Below, one piece after another: positions 16,682 to 24,964 of a stretch of 64,000 nucleotides of DNA. The stretch's first letter is position 1. Each line of letters begins with the position of its first letter. Origin of the DNA: Streptomyces umbrinus (GTDB lineage Bacteria > Actinomycetota > Actinomycetes > Streptomycetales > Streptomycetaceae). The notes beneath the pieces were generated by a model. The model was not told where the DNA came from, did not search any database, and was given only the letters and a program-made list of their open reading frames with translations. The translations under genes and the position numbers were made by a program. The stretch is taken from contig NZ_JAUSZI010000002.1 in the NCBI RefSeq assembly GCF_030817415.1, positions 7,378,001-7,442,000 on the forward strand, in the 5' to 3' direction.

Positions 16682-17339
16682 CCGCCGCACCCCCGCACCG
16701 AATCTCGCCGGGCTCGCCGAGTACGCCTGGAATCTGACCGCCGACACCCCCCGCGCCGTCCTGGGCCTCGCGGGCCCGCCCGGCGCCGGGAAGTCGACCC
16801 TCGCCCGTGCCCTGGTCGAACGGATCGGCGAGGGCGCCGCCTATCTCCCGCTCGACGGCTTCCATCTCTCCAACGCCCAGTTGGAGCGCCTCAGCCTGAC
16901 CGCCCGCAAGGGCTCCGAGCCGAGCTTCGACGTGTGGGGGTACGTCGACCTGCTGCGCCGGGTCCTCGACGAGACCGGCCGCGACATCTACGTACCGGAC
17001 TACGACCGCACGCTCGACGAGCCGGTCGCCGCGCGGCACGTGGTGCCTCCGGCGGCCCGGCTGATCGTGACCGAGGGGAACTACCTCGCCTGCGATCTGC
17101 CAGGGTGGCGGGACGCCCACGTGTTCATGGAGGAGTGCTGGTACGTCGAGGCGCCCGGGGACGTGCGTCAGGTGAGGCTGGTGGAGCGGCAGTTGGCGGG
17201 TGGGAGGAACGAGGCGCAGGCGCGGGACTGGGTCGCGACCAACGACGATCCCAACGGCGAACTCGTGGAGAAGTCGCGGGACCGCTGCCATCGAATCCTC
17301 TCCACTATTGGTATGGACATGTTCAAGGCTCAGCAATAA
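16668..17339 (+). CDS. Nucleoside/sugar kinase family P-loop protein (uridine kinase-like)
   Basis: A 223-residue cytosolic kinase. The Walker A motif is GLAGPPGAGKSTLARAL (residues 36-44 are GPPGAGKST), followed by the substrate-lid region YLPLDGFHLSNAQLERL, RKGSEPSFDVWGYVDLL, YDRTLDEP, and 'VTEGNYLA' plus 'VFMEECWYV'. This is the pattern of the uridine kinase/phosphoribulokinase-like family that in Actinobacteria is often annotated nucleoside/nucleotide kinase or fructose transport kinase. The phosphoryl acceptor is not known. It begins inside the end of the SPFH gene, so the pair is one transcript. Confidence 0.85.
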   Translation: MEIADRRTPAPNLAGLAEYAWNLTADTPRAVLGLAGPPGAGKSTLARALVERIGEGAAYLPLDGFHLSNAQLERLSLTARKGSEPSFDVWGYVDLLRRVLDETGRDIYVPDYDRTLDEPVAARHVVPPAARLIVTEGNYLACDLPGWRDAHVFMEECWYVEAPGDVRQVRLVERQLAGGRNEAQARDWVATNDDPNGELVEKSRDRCHRILSTIGMDMFKAQQ

Positions 17340-17346
17340 TCTGGGA

Positions 17347-17362
17347 CTTGGTCTAGACCTGA
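17347..17362 (+). promoter_or_regulatory. Putative DasR-responsive element upstream of lpmP
   Basis: CTTGGTCTAGACCTGA contains the perfect palindromic core GGTCTAGACC of the DasR site (consensus ACTGGTCTAGACCACT); outer bases are imperfect. It lies 74 bp before the lpmP start and immediately after the kinase stop. DasR represses chitin and N-acetylglucosamine genes and is released by glucosamine phosphates. Confidence 0.8.
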
Positions 17363-17435
17363 ATCATCGCCACACGCATCGCGATGCGCACGCACAGCTC
17401 ACGGAACTTCCCCCACGTTCTCCAGGAGCGGCAGC

Positions 17436-18056
17436 ATGCGAGAAACTCCCCATCCCCGGAAGCGACTGAAGTGGTACGCCGCCGCGGTCGGCCTCGCCAC
17501 CACGGGAGCGCTCGTGCTCTCCAGTGGTGGCGCCACCGGCCACGGCTACACCGACCTGCCCATCAGCCGGCAGAAGCTCTGCCAGAACGGCTCCGTGACC
17601 AACTGCGGTGACATCCAGTGGGAGCCGCAGAGCGTCGAGGGGCCCAAGGGCTTCCCGGCGGCCGGGCCCGCGGACGGGCAGATCTGCTCCGCGAACCACG
17701 GCAACTTCGGCGCGCTCGACAAGGCGACGACGCCCTCGGGCGGTGCCTGGCCGACGACCAAGGTCAGCGGCGGGCAGAGCTACACCTTCCGCTGGCAGTT
17801 CACGGCCCGGCACTCCACGACCGACTTCAAGTACTACATCACCAAGAACGGCTGGAACCAGAACGCTCCGCTGACCCGGTCCGCGCTGGTCACAGCCCCG
17901 TTCCTCACCGTCCCCTACAGCGGCCAGCCGCCGGCGACGCTCTCGCACAGCGGCACCCTGCCGACCGGCAAGAGCGGTCACCACGTCATCCTCGCGGTGT
18001 GGACGATCGCCGACACGGCGAACGCGTTCTACGCCTGCTCGGACGTGACGTTCTGA
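17436..18056 (+). CDS. lpmP: AA10 lytic polysaccharide monooxygenase, LpmP
   Basis: A 206-residue secreted copper monooxygenase without a binding module. The signal peptide ends so that the mature protein starts at His36 (HGYTDLPISRQ), as copper histidine-brace enzymes require. The second brace ligand is His126 in FTARHSTTD, and the axial position is in DTANAFYACSDV. Two disulfides are likely (Cys49/Cys57 and the C-terminal cysteines). AA10 enzymes oxidatively cleave chitin or cellulose. In S. coelicolor the homologue LpmP acts with CslA/GlxA in tip-glycan handling and is placed a few genes away, as here. The DasR-type site upstream predicts chitin/GlcNAc-responsive control. Start ATG 17436 follows GGAG. 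Confidence 0.92.
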   Translation: MRETPHPRKRLKWYAAAVGLATTGALVLSSGGATGHGYTDLPISRQKLCQNGSVTNCGDIQWEPQSVEGPKGFPAAGPADGQICSANHGNFGALDKATTPSGGAWPTTKVSGGQSYTFRWQFTARHSTTDFKYYITKNGWNQNAPLTRSALVTAPFLTVPYSGQPPATLSHSGTLPTGKSGHHVILAVWTIADTANAFYACSDVTF

Positions 18057-18185
18057 GCGCCCGACACCCGTTCGCCGCGCAACTCTGAGCATCTCTTGAG
18101 GCTCTTGCCCACCCCCCACGGGTAGGTTCCACGCACGTCGCCACGACCATGACGGCGTGCGTGGAGCTGTACCGAACATCGGGGG

Positions 18186-18704
18186 ATGTCGATGGACTTC
18201 ATGTTCTATGCGGTGCCGGGCCTGATCATGGCCGTGACCGTCTTCCTGGCGGTCAGGGTGATCCGCCGCGCGCTGGAGCTCAGGCGGGCCTGGAACAGCG
18301 GGCTGACCGCGGAGGCGCGCTGCCTGCGCACGTACACGACGACCAGCGGCGGCAGCGGCGACTCCTCCGTGCGCACGACGCTGCACCACGTCTACGAGTT
18401 CACGGCCCGCGACGGGCGCACCATCCGTTTCGAGGAGGAGGGCGGACCGGGCACGACGCTCGAGGGCGACATCGTCGTCGTGCACTACGCCGAGGGTGAG
18501 ATGGTGAAGGCCACGGCCCAGGCGCCGGGCCGCGTCAGGAACGCGGCCTCCACCGTGGGCATCCTGACGTTCCTCTCCGTGGTCGTGGTGTTCTGCGTCG
18601 GTTTCATGGTCACGTACACCGAGGCCTTCGGCGACAACTCTTCCGTCTCCCACGTGGACGAGCCTCCCTCGATCGACGACAGGCCGTACAACAAGGTGCC
18701 GTGA
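18186..18704 (+). CDS. DUF3592 family membrane protein
   Basis: A 172-residue protein with a membrane helix at each end (about 4-24 and 121-143) and a small beta-rich extracytoplasmic domain between, containing LHHVYEFTARDGRTIRFEEE and GDIVVVHYAEGE. This helix-domain-helix architecture matches DUF3592, a family of unknown function common in Streptomyces. An ATG at 18186 and another at 18192 are both possible; GGGGGA fits the second better. Its own promoter probably lies in the 129 bp downstream of lpmP. Confidence 0.75.
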   Translation: MSMDFMFYAVPGLIMAVTVFLAVRVIRRALELRRAWNSGLTAEARCLRTYTTTSGGSGDSSVRTTLHHVYEFTARDGRTIRFEEEGGPGTTLEGDIVVVHYAEGEMVKATAQAPGRVRNAASTVGILTFLSVVVVFCVGFMVTYTEAFGDNSSVSHVDEPPSIDDRPYNKVP

Positions 18705-18762
18705 CCGCCCTTCCGCACCTGACCCTCCACATCTGACGCCCCGTCAATTATGGTGCGCCTCC

Positions 18763-20424
18763 ATGGGATCCAGGAGCGTGGGGACCGGCGCACGGACTGT
18801 CGCGGAGCTCGTACAGGACCGGTGGGGCGACCACCGGCCGGGGCTGTGGTTCGAGGAGCGGACCCTGACCCACCACGAGGTGGCCGCGGGCGCGGCGGCG
18901 CGGGCCGCACTGTTGACGGACCTGCTGCCGCCCGGCGCGGAGCCGCACGTGGGCGTGCTGCTCGACAACACCCCCGAATACCCGCTGTGGCTGAGCGCGG
19001 CCGCCCTGGCGGGCGCGGCCGTCGCCGGGATCAACCCCACCCGCCGCGGCCCCGAACTCGCCCGCGACATCCTGCACACCGAGTGCCGCGTCCTGGTCAC
19101 CGAGCGGGCACACCTCCCGCTCCTCGACGGACTCGAACTCCCGGGCGTGCGGCTGCTGGTGACCGACACCGAGGCGTACGAGCGGCTGCTCGCGCCGTAC
19201 GCGGACGCGCGCCCCGAGCCGACGCGGGCCACCCCGGGAAGCCGCCTCCTCCTGTACTTCACCTCCGGCTCGACGGGGGCGCCCAAGGCGGCGATCTGCT
19301 CGCAGGGGCGGCTCGCGGCGGCCGGGCGGTCGCTGGTCGAGCACTTCGGGGTGCGCGCGGACGACGTGCACTACGTCTGCATGCCGATGTTCCACGGCAA
19401 TGCGGTCATCGCGGACTGGGCCCCCGCCCTCGCGGCCGGTGCGGGCGTCGCCCTGCGACGGCGGTTCTCGGCCTCGGGCTTCCTGACGGACGTACGGGCG
19501 TACGGGGCCACCTACTTCACGTACGTGGGACGGGCCGTGCAGTACATCCTGGCCACCCCGGCCCGGGCCGACGACCGGGACAACCCGCTGCGCACCGGCT
19601 TCGGGACGGAGGCGGGGGCGGTGGACGCGGCCGCCTTCGAGGCGCGGTTCGGGGTGCGGCTGGTGGAGGGGTACGGGTCCTCCGAGGGCGGCGCGGCGAT
19701 CCAGCGGACGCCCGGCACACCGAAGGGGGCGATCGGACGGGCCGCCCCCGGCGACGATCTCGCGGTGGTCGACCCGGCGAGGCGGACGGAGTGCCCCGCG
19801 GCGGCCTTCGGCCCCGACGGCAGGCTGCTCAACGGGCATGAGGCGATAGGGGAGTTGGTGAACCGCGGGCCCAACCCCTTCGAGGGCTACTGGCGCAACG
19901 AGGCGGCGGAGGCGGCCCGGCAGAGGGGAGGCTGGTACTGGACCGGGGACCTCTTCTACCGGGACACCGACGGGTTCCTGTACTTCGCGGGGCGCACGGA
20001 CGACCGGCTCCGCGTCGACAGCGAGAACCTGGCCGCCGCGGTGATCGAGAACATCCTTGCCCGCTACGAGGGCGCGGACGCCGTGGCCGTCTATGCCGTG
20101 CCCGACCCGGTGGCGGGCGACCAGGTGATGGCCACCGTGGCCGGCTCCTTCGACCCCCTCGCCTTCGAGACCTTCCTGCGCGCCCAGCCGGACCTGGGCA
20201 CCAAGATGGCCCCCCGCTTCATCCGGATCGTGGACCGCATGCCGGTCACCGCTACCAACAAGATCCACCGGGTCGGGCTGCGGCGGGAGGGGTTCCGGTG
20301 CGCGGATCCGGTGTGGTGGCGGCCGGCGGGGGAGTCCGCGTACCGGAGGCTGGACGAGGAGGACCTGGCGGAGCTGATCGCGCGGTACCGGGCGCGGGGG
20401 CGTGAGGAACTGCTGGGGAGGTAG
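18763..20424 (+). CDS. AMP-binding acyl-CoA synthetase (FadD-like)
   Basis: A 553-residue ANL-superfamily adenylating enzyme that would activate a carboxylic acid to the acyl-CoA. Motifs in order: the P-loop YFTSGSTGAPK at 165-175, MPMFHGNAV near 205, EGYGSSEGGAAI, 'YWTGDLFYRD', 'RTDDRLRVDSENLAA' and the C-terminal catalytic lysine in TATNKIHRVGL. The closest families are long- and very-long-chain FadD or FATP-like synthetases, but the acid substrate cannot be read. It stands alone, followed by a tRNA gene on the other strand; a link to the catabolic island downstream is possible but not shown. Confidence 0.85.
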   Translation: MGSRSVGTGARTVAELVQDRWGDHRPGLWFEERTLTHHEVAAGAAARAALLTDLLPPGAEPHVGVLLDNTPEYPLWLSAAALAGAAVAGINPTRRGPELARDILHTECRVLVTERAHLPLLDGLELPGVRLLVTDTEAYERLLAPYADARPEPTRATPGSRLLLYFTSGSTGAPKAAICSQGRLAAAGRSLVEHFGVRADDVHYVCMPMFHGNAVIADWAPALAAGAGVALRRRFSASGFLTDVRAYGATYFTYVGRAVQYILATPARADDRDNPLRTGFGTEAGAVDAAAFEARFGVRLVEGYGSSEGGAAIQRTPGTPKGAIGRAAPGDDLAVVDPARRTECPAAAFGPDGRLLNGHEAIGELVNRGPNPFEGYWRNEAAEAARQRGGWYWTGDLFYRDTDGFLYFAGRTDDRLRVDSENLAAAVIENILARYEGADAVAVYAVPDPVAGDQVMATVAGSFDPLAFETFLRAQPDLGTKMAPRFIRIVDRMPVTATNKIHRVGLRREGFRCADPVWWRPAGESAYRRLDEEDLAELIARYRARGREELLGR

Positions 20425-20470
20425 GGCCGGACCCGGCCGGCCGCCGCCTTCGACGCCGAGGGGCAACGCA

Positions 20471-20500
20471 GAAGGCCCCCGCTCTCGCGGAGGCCTTCGT
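20471..20500 (-). terminator. Terminator of tRNA-Lys (copy 2)
   Basis: An imperfect hairpin GAAGGCC..CCGC / GCGG..GGCCTTC just beyond the 3' end of the tRNA on the minus strand; it also lies downstream of the convergent acyl-CoA synthetase gene. Confidence 0.7.
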
Positions 20501-20504
20501 GTTG

Positions 20505-20578
20505 TGCGCCGCCAGGGACTCGAACCCCGGACCCGCTGATTAAGAGTCAGCTGCTCTAACCAACTGAGCTAGCGGCGC
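20505..20578 (-). tRNA. tRNA-Lys (CTT), copy 2
   Basis: Identical over 74 bases to copies 1 and 3. The 3' CCA is not encoded (20502-20504 read CAA on the minus strand). Confidence 0.97.
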
Positions 20579-20665
20579 ATGACTCTCGCCAACCGCTTTT
20601 CGCGGCTGGCGACAGAAAAAATAATACCTGGTCCGTGAGGGTGCTCCGGACCACGCCGCCCGCGG

Positions 20666-21421
20666 TCAGATCGCGAGCGAGAGCAGTACCGGCGCCGCGC
20701 CCCGGTTCAGGGTGGCCGCCGCCTCGCGCAGGCGGTGGGCGTGGGAGACCGGGAGGGAGAGTGCGAGGCAGCCCACGGCCGAGCCGGCCGTGATGGGGAC
20801 CGCCGCGCACACCGTGCCGACCGCGTACTCCTGGAGGTCGAGCACGGGCACGGTGGGTGCCTGGGCGTCGAGCCGGGACAGGAACGCGCGCTCGTTCGTG
20901 ATGGTGCGCGAGGTGAGGCGGGCCATCCTGTGGCGGGAGAGGTGGTCGCGCCGGCCGTTGAGGTCGAGCTGGCCGAGAAGGCTCTTGCCGATCGCGCTGG
21001 CGTGGGCGGCCGAGCGGAAGTCCACCCATTCGTTGACCGCCGGGGTGCTCGGGCTGTCGGCCCACTGGGAGACGTGGATCTCGCCGTCCACGTACCGGCT
21101 CATGTAGACGGCGGCGCCGACCGAGTCGCGCAGCCGGTCGAGGTTCCGCTGGAGCTGGGCGCGCAGGGCCTCGTCCCGGCCGTGTGCGGAAGCCAGCCTG
21201 CCGAGCGCCGCCCCGGTGGCGTACGCCCCGTCGGCGATCTGCTCGACGTACCCCTCGCGGCGCAGCATCCGCAGGAGCGCGGTGAGGCGCTCCGTGCCGA
21301 GGCCGGTGCGGCTGGCGAGTTCGGCGTCCGTGACACCGGCGGTGTGCCGCGCCGCCACGGTCTCCAGGACGCGCAGGGCGTCCTGGGCCGAGTGGTACGG
21401 CACGGTCGGCTCGACCTTCAC
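20666..21421 (-). CDS. IclR-family transcriptional regulator
   Basis: A 251-residue regulator. The N-terminal winged helix (about 10-70: DALRVLETVAARHTAG, ELASRTGLGTERLTALLRML, REGYVEQ) is followed by an IclR effector domain with LRDSVGAAVYMSRYVDGEIH, 'FRSAAHASAIGKSLLGQL' and 'VCAAVPITAGSAVGCLALSLP'. The GTG at 21421 follows GAGGTGAG. It is transcribed in the same direction as the ABC transporter 337 bp upstream and is the nearest regulator of that island; IclR proteins commonly control carboxylate and aromatic catabolism and sense the substrate. Confidence 0.9.
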   Translation of the reverse strand: MKVEPTVPYHSAQDALRVLETVAARHTAGVTDAELASRTGLGTERLTALLRMLRREGYVEQIADGAYATGAALGRLASAHGRDEALRAQLQRNLDRLRDSVGAAVYMSRYVDGEIHVSQWADSPSTPAVNEWVDFRSAAHASAIGKSLLGQLDLNGRRDHLSRHRMARLTSRTITNERAFLSRLDAQAPTVPVLDLQEYAVGTVCAAVPITAGSAVGCLALSLPVSHAHRLREAAATLNRGAAPVLLSLAI

Positions 21422-21758
21422 GACAGCTCACCTCGCAGTGACGCTCCGGGTGCTGGCAGAAGTTTTTTCTGCCGGGGGTCCGGGGGTTGTCCCCCGGAAT
21501 AGTGCAGCAGCGCCACGGTATCCCCTTGCGCTTTTCGGCCCGGCTTTCACTTCAACGCAGCCCGGACGGCCGGGCCCCCTCCACGATAGCCGCCAAGAGG
21601 CTTACGGGGAGGGGCTGTTGGCGAGATTGGTGGCGCGTTCCAGTCCCCTCAACAGCGGGGCATCCTTCTGGCATATGCCAAAGTCATGCCCCATCGGCTC
21701 GGTCTCGGAACCCTGACGTCTTCACCTCTTGAAGACCGCCGGTGACGCTCCCGAGGGA
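21422..21758. other. Spacer upstream of iclR: hairpins and a 12-bp palindrome
   Basis: A hairpin GGCAGAA/TTCTGCC with a T-rich loop lies at 21455-21472, followed by GGGGG/CCCCC arms at 21482-21497. A perfect palindrome TGGCATATGCCA is at 21669-21680 and recurs at 36324-36335. The region contains the iclR promoter and the end of the transporter operon. Confidence 0.6.
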
Positions 21759-22589
21759 TTACAGCACCGCGCCGAGGAACTCCCGCGTCCGCTCGTGCTC
21801 CGGGTCGCCGAAGATCTTCTCCGGCGGACCGGACTCCAGGACGCGCCCCGAGTCGAACATCAGCACCTGGTCGGAGATGTCCCGGGCGAAGTTCATCTCG
21901 TGGGTCACGCAGAGCATCGTGATGTCGGTGGTGCGGGCGATGTCCCTGAGCACGTCGAGGACGCCCGCGACCAGCTCGGGGTCGAGCGCGGAGGTCACCT
22001 CGTCGAGGAGCAGGACCTGCGGCCGCATCGCCAGCGCCCGGGCGATCGCGACCCGCTGCTGCTGGCCGCCGGAGAGCTGGCTCGGGTACTTGTCGACGTG
22101 CTCGGTCAGCCCGACCAGTTCGAGCAGCTCCCGGGCCCGCTCCTCGGCCGCGTCCTTGGACATGCCGAGCACGGTGACCGGCGCCTCGGTGATGTTGCGC
22201 AGCACCTTCATGTTCGGGAAGAGGTTGAACTGCTGGAAGACCATCCCGATGTTCTTGCGGACCTCGCGGATGTGCTTCTCGCCGGCCGGGACCAGCTTGC
22301 CGTTCTTCTCCTCGTGGGTGAGGTAGTCGCCGTTGACCTTGATCGTGCCCTCGTCGGGCTTGGCCAGGGTCATCAGCAGCCGCAGGATCGTCGTCTTGCC
22401 GGAGCCGGACGGGCCGATCAGTGTGACGTGCTTGCCGGAGGCTACGGAGAAGTCGAGCTCGTCGAGGACCACGTTGTCCCCGAAGCGCTTGGTGACCTTG
22501 TCGAAGCGGATCAGCTCGCTGCCGTCCGTCGCCGGGTTGGCGTCGGAGTTGGCGTCGGGCTCTTTCATCAGAGGGGTGTCAGCGGACAA
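21759..22589 (-). CDS. ehuA: Polar amino acid / ectoine ABC transporter ATP-binding protein
   Basis: A 276-residue ABC ATPase. Walker A is GPSGSGKTT (59-67), the Q-loop is MVFQQFNLFP, the signature is LSGGQQQR, Walker B is VLLLDEVTSALD and the H-loop VTHEMNFA. The overall sequence matches the glutamine/ectoine (PAAT) subfamily. I chose the TTG at 22589 because GGAG lies seven bases upstream inside the preceding gene; an ATG at 22568 is the alternative. It is last of a four-gene operon and overlaps the permease gene by 11 bases. The EhuA label is by homology to the ectoine uptake system; the substrate is not proven. Confidence 0.85.
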   Translation of the reverse strand: MSADTPLMKEPDANSDANPATDGSELIRFDKVTKRFGDNVVLDELDFSVASGKHVTLIGPSGSGKTTILRLLMTLAKPDEGTIKVNGDYLTHEEKNGKLVPAGEKHIREVRKNIGMVFQQFNLFPNMKVLRNITEAPVTVLGMSKDAAEERARELLELVGLTEHVDKYPSQLSGGQQQRVAIARALAMRPQVLLLDEVTSALDPELVAGVLDVLRDIARTTDITMLCVTHEMNFARDISDQVLMFDSGRVLESGPPEKIFGDPEHERTREFLGAVL

Positions 22590-23229
22590 GACGTCGCTCC
22601 AGGGCTCGCATGAGGAGGGAAGCGGGATAGGAAATGAGGATGAAGGCCACGCCGATGACCGTCAGAGGCTCGGTGAACTGGAAGTTCTGCTGCGCGAACA
22701 GGCGCGCCTCGCCGAGCATGTCGAGGACGGTGATCGCCATCAGCATCGGCGTGTCCTTGAGCATCGAGATGACGTAGTTGCCCAGCGCGGGCACCACCCG
22801 GCGGATCGCCTGCGGCAGGATCACCGCGGTCCACGTCCGGGTCATGGGCAGGTTCAGTGCCGTGGCCGCTTCCCACTGGCCGACCGGCACGCCCTCGATA
22901 CCGGCCCGGTAGACCTGCATCGTGTACGTCGAGTAGTGCAGCCCGATCGCGACGACACCGGTGGTCATCGCGGAGAACGTGATGTTCCACTCGGGCAGCA
23001 CGTAGAAGAGGAAGAACAGCTGCACCAGCAGCGGGGTGTTGCGGATGAACTCCGTGACGACCCCGACCGGCCAGCGCACCCAGCGGCTCGGCGTGCGCAT
23101 CAGCAGCGCCCACACCAGCCCGAGGGCGAAGGAGATCAGCGAGCCGAGCACCAGGGCCTGCAGGGTGACCAGCAGTCCGTCCCAGAAGTGCGGCATGAAG
23201 TCGCCGACGGCACTCCAGTCCCATTTCAT
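22579..23229 (-). CDS. ehuD: Polar amino acid / ectoine ABC permease (EhuD-like)
   Basis: A 216-residue membrane permease with five predicted helices and the cytoplasmic EAA loop that contacts the ATPase (EAATALNLPMTRTWTAVILP). The segment GVVTEFIRNTPLLVQLFFLF is typical of HisMQ/PAAT permeases. It starts with ATG 23229 overlapping the stop of the paired permease gene (ATGA). Together with the neighbouring permease it would form a heterodimeric membrane channel. Confidence 0.88.
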   Translation of the reverse strand: MKWDWSAVGDFMPHFWDGLLVTLQALVLGSLISFALGLVWALLMRTPSRWVRWPVGVVTEFIRNTPLLVQLFFLFYVLPEWNITFSAMTTGVVAIGLHYSTYTMQVYRAGIEGVPVGQWEAATALNLPMTRTWTAVILPQAIRRVVPALGNYVISMLKDTPMLMAITVLDMLGEARLFAQQNFQFTEPLTVIGVAFILISYPASLLMRALERRLVR

Positions 23230-23954
23230 CAGCGACCCCCTGCCGCTTCGGCGCCGACGGCCGTGGTCTCAGGGCGGGGCGCGGGAAGCTTCCCGCCGCC
23301 CTCGGGCACCCTGCCGAGCCCGGCCTTCAGCTTCTTCTCCAGACCGCGCATGACCCGCGTGAGCAGGAAGGCGATCACGAAGTAGATCAGCAGGATGTAC
23401 GTGTAGATCTCCGCGCTCTCCTGCAGCGCGAGCCGCACCAGGTTGCCGCTGAACGCCAGGTCGCCCATGCCCATCACTGACACCAGGGCCGTGCCCTTGA
23501 GCAGCTCGATCAGCAGGTTGGAGAAGGGCGGGATCATCTCCGGCACCGCCTGCGGAAGCAGGATCAGCCGCAGCCGCTGCCAGGGCGTGAAGCTGAGCGC
23601 GATGCCGCCCTCACGCTGTGCCGGGTCGACGGAGTTCAGGGCGCCGCGCACGATCTCGGAGCCGTACGCCCCGTAGGTGAGACCCAGTGCGAGGGTGCCC
23701 GCCCACATGGGGACCAGCTGCCAGCCGAAGGCCGGCGGCAGCACGAAGAACACCCAGAAGATCATGATCAGCGCGGAGGTGCCGCGGAACACCTCGGTGT
23801 AGAAGCCCGCGAGGAAGCGGACTATCCACAGCCGATGGGTGCGCGCGATACCCACCACGAAGGAGACGACCGCGGCCAGCGCAGCGCTGAACACCAGCAG
23901 CTGGACCGTGACCCAGATCCCCTTCAGTACGAGTTCCCAGAGTCCCGATGTCAT
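23229..23954 (-). CDS. ehuC: Polar amino acid / ectoine ABC permease (EhuC-like)
   Basis: A 241-residue PAAT-type permease with TEVFRGTSALIMIFWVFFVL, the EAA-like loop 'EGGIALSFTPWQRLRLILLP' and five to six membrane helices; the C-terminal tail (about 215-241) is a hydrophilic extension. ATG 23954 overlaps the stop of the binding-protein gene (ATGA), and GGAG lies upstream; a GTG nine bases earlier is less likely. It is the second gene of the operon. Confidence 0.88.
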   Translation of the reverse strand: MTSGLWELVLKGIWVTVQLLVFSAALAAVVSFVVGIARTHRLWIVRFLAGFYTEVFRGTSALIMIFWVFFVLPPAFGWQLVPMWAGTLALGLTYGAYGSEIVRGALNSVDPAQREGGIALSFTPWQRLRLILLPQAVPEMIPPFSNLLIELLKGTALVSVMGMGDLAFSGNLVRLALQESAEIYTYILLIYFVIAFLLTRVMRGLEKKLKAGLGRVPEGGGKLPAPRPETTAVGAEAAGGR

Positions 23955-24877
23955 CCGCCGCACAACTCCTTCGCGGTCATATCGGTCATCTCGTTCTTGG
24001 TGAAACCGAAGGGCTGGAGGATCCGGAACAGCTCACCGCTCTCCTTCAGCTTCCTGAGTTCCACGTTGAAGGCGTCCCGCAGCCCGGTCTCCGTCGGACG
24101 GAACGCGAAGCCGCCGCCGTCGACATGCGGCTTGCCGTCCACGAGGGGCGCGAACGGCTTGGTCGACTCCGTCTTTCGGGACTTCTTGACGACCTCGCGG
24201 GTGGTCAGCGCCGTACCCGCGAAGACGTCGACACGGCCCGCCTCGACGGCGTTCAGACCCGCGACCTGGTCCGGGACGATCAGGATGTCGCTCTCCTTGT
24301 ACCCGGCGTCGACCGCGTACTGGATCTCCGCGTAGCCGGTTCCGGTCGCGAACTTCGCCTTCGACTCCACGACGTCCTTGTAGTCGTGCAGGTTCTTCGG
24401 GTTGCCCTTGCGCACGATGAAGGAGTCGAGCATCTGGTAGTCGGGGTCGGAGAAGATCACCTGCTCGCAGCGTTCGGCGTTGATGTACATGCCGGCGGCG
24501 ACGACGTCGAACTGCTGGGAGTTCAGACCGGGGATGAGCGAGCCGAACTCCGTGGGCACGGGCTGGACGCTGTCCACCCCCAGCCGCTTGAAGATGACCC
24601 GCGCCAGTTCCGGTGCCTCGCCGGTGAGCTCGCCGTTCTTGTCGATGTAGCCGAAAGGGATCTCGCCGGCGATACCGAGGCGTACGACGCCCTGGGCTTT
24701 CAGACGGTCCAGGAGATCACCGCCTTCCTTGCCGGACGCCGTGGCCACACGGCTGCATCCGGCCGCGCCGAGCGCACCGAACGCCGCGACGCCGGCCAGC
24801 AGTGACCGGCGGCTCGCGCCGCGTTTCTTCTCTTCCGCGGAAGCTTCCTTCGGGTCGTTCCCAAGTGGTGGAGCCAT
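23951..24877 (-). CDS. ehuB: Ectoine/polar amino acid ABC substrate-binding lipoprotein (EhuB-like)
   Basis: A 308-residue family-3 solute-binding protein. The N-terminus has a twin-arginine SRRSLLAG followed by a hydrophobic stretch and lipobox LGAAGC, suggesting Tat-dependent lipoprotein export. The mature protein begins 'DLLDRLKAQGVVRLGIAGEIPFGY' (cited in part), with GELTGEAPELARVIFKRLGV, FDVVAAGMYINAERC, FATGTGYAEIQYAVDAGY and 'DVFAGTALTTREVV'. These features match EhuB of ectoine/hydroxyectoine uptake. It leads a tightly overlapping operon with two permeases and the ATPase. Substrate assignment is by family resemblance; glutamate- or hydantoin-like solutes are alternatives. Confidence 0.85.
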   Translation of the reverse strand: MAPPLGNDPKEASAEEKKRGASRRSLLAGVAAFGALGAAGCSRVATASGKEGGDLLDRLKAQGVVRLGIAGEIPFGYIDKNGELTGEAPELARVIFKRLGVDSVQPVPTEFGSLIPGLNSQQFDVVAAGMYINAERCEQVIFSDPDYQMLDSFIVRKGNPKNLHDYKDVVESKAKFATGTGYAEIQYAVDAGYKESDILIVPDQVAGLNAVEAGRVDVFAGTALTTREVVKKSRKTESTKPFAPLVDGKPHVDGGGFAFRPTETGLRDAFNVELRKLKESGELFRILQPFGFTKNEMTDMTAKELCGG

Positions 24878-24918
24878 GGGCGCGCGGCTACCCGGGACGA
24901 TGCGAGTTATGCGGATCT

Positions 24919-24936
24919 GTTTGCGCCCCGTTTGCG
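24919..24936. promoter_or_regulatory. Direct repeats in the ehuB / DUF3830 divergent promoter
   Basis: GTTTGCG occurs at 24919-24925 and 24930-24936, start-to-start 11 bp, about one helical turn, in the 87-bp spacer between the divergent ehuB and DUF3830 starts. This is a plausible tandem binding site for the neighbouring IclR protein or another regulator. Confidence 0.45.
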
Positions 24937-24964
24937 ACAGGGCCCTCTTGACCCGGGGTGGACC

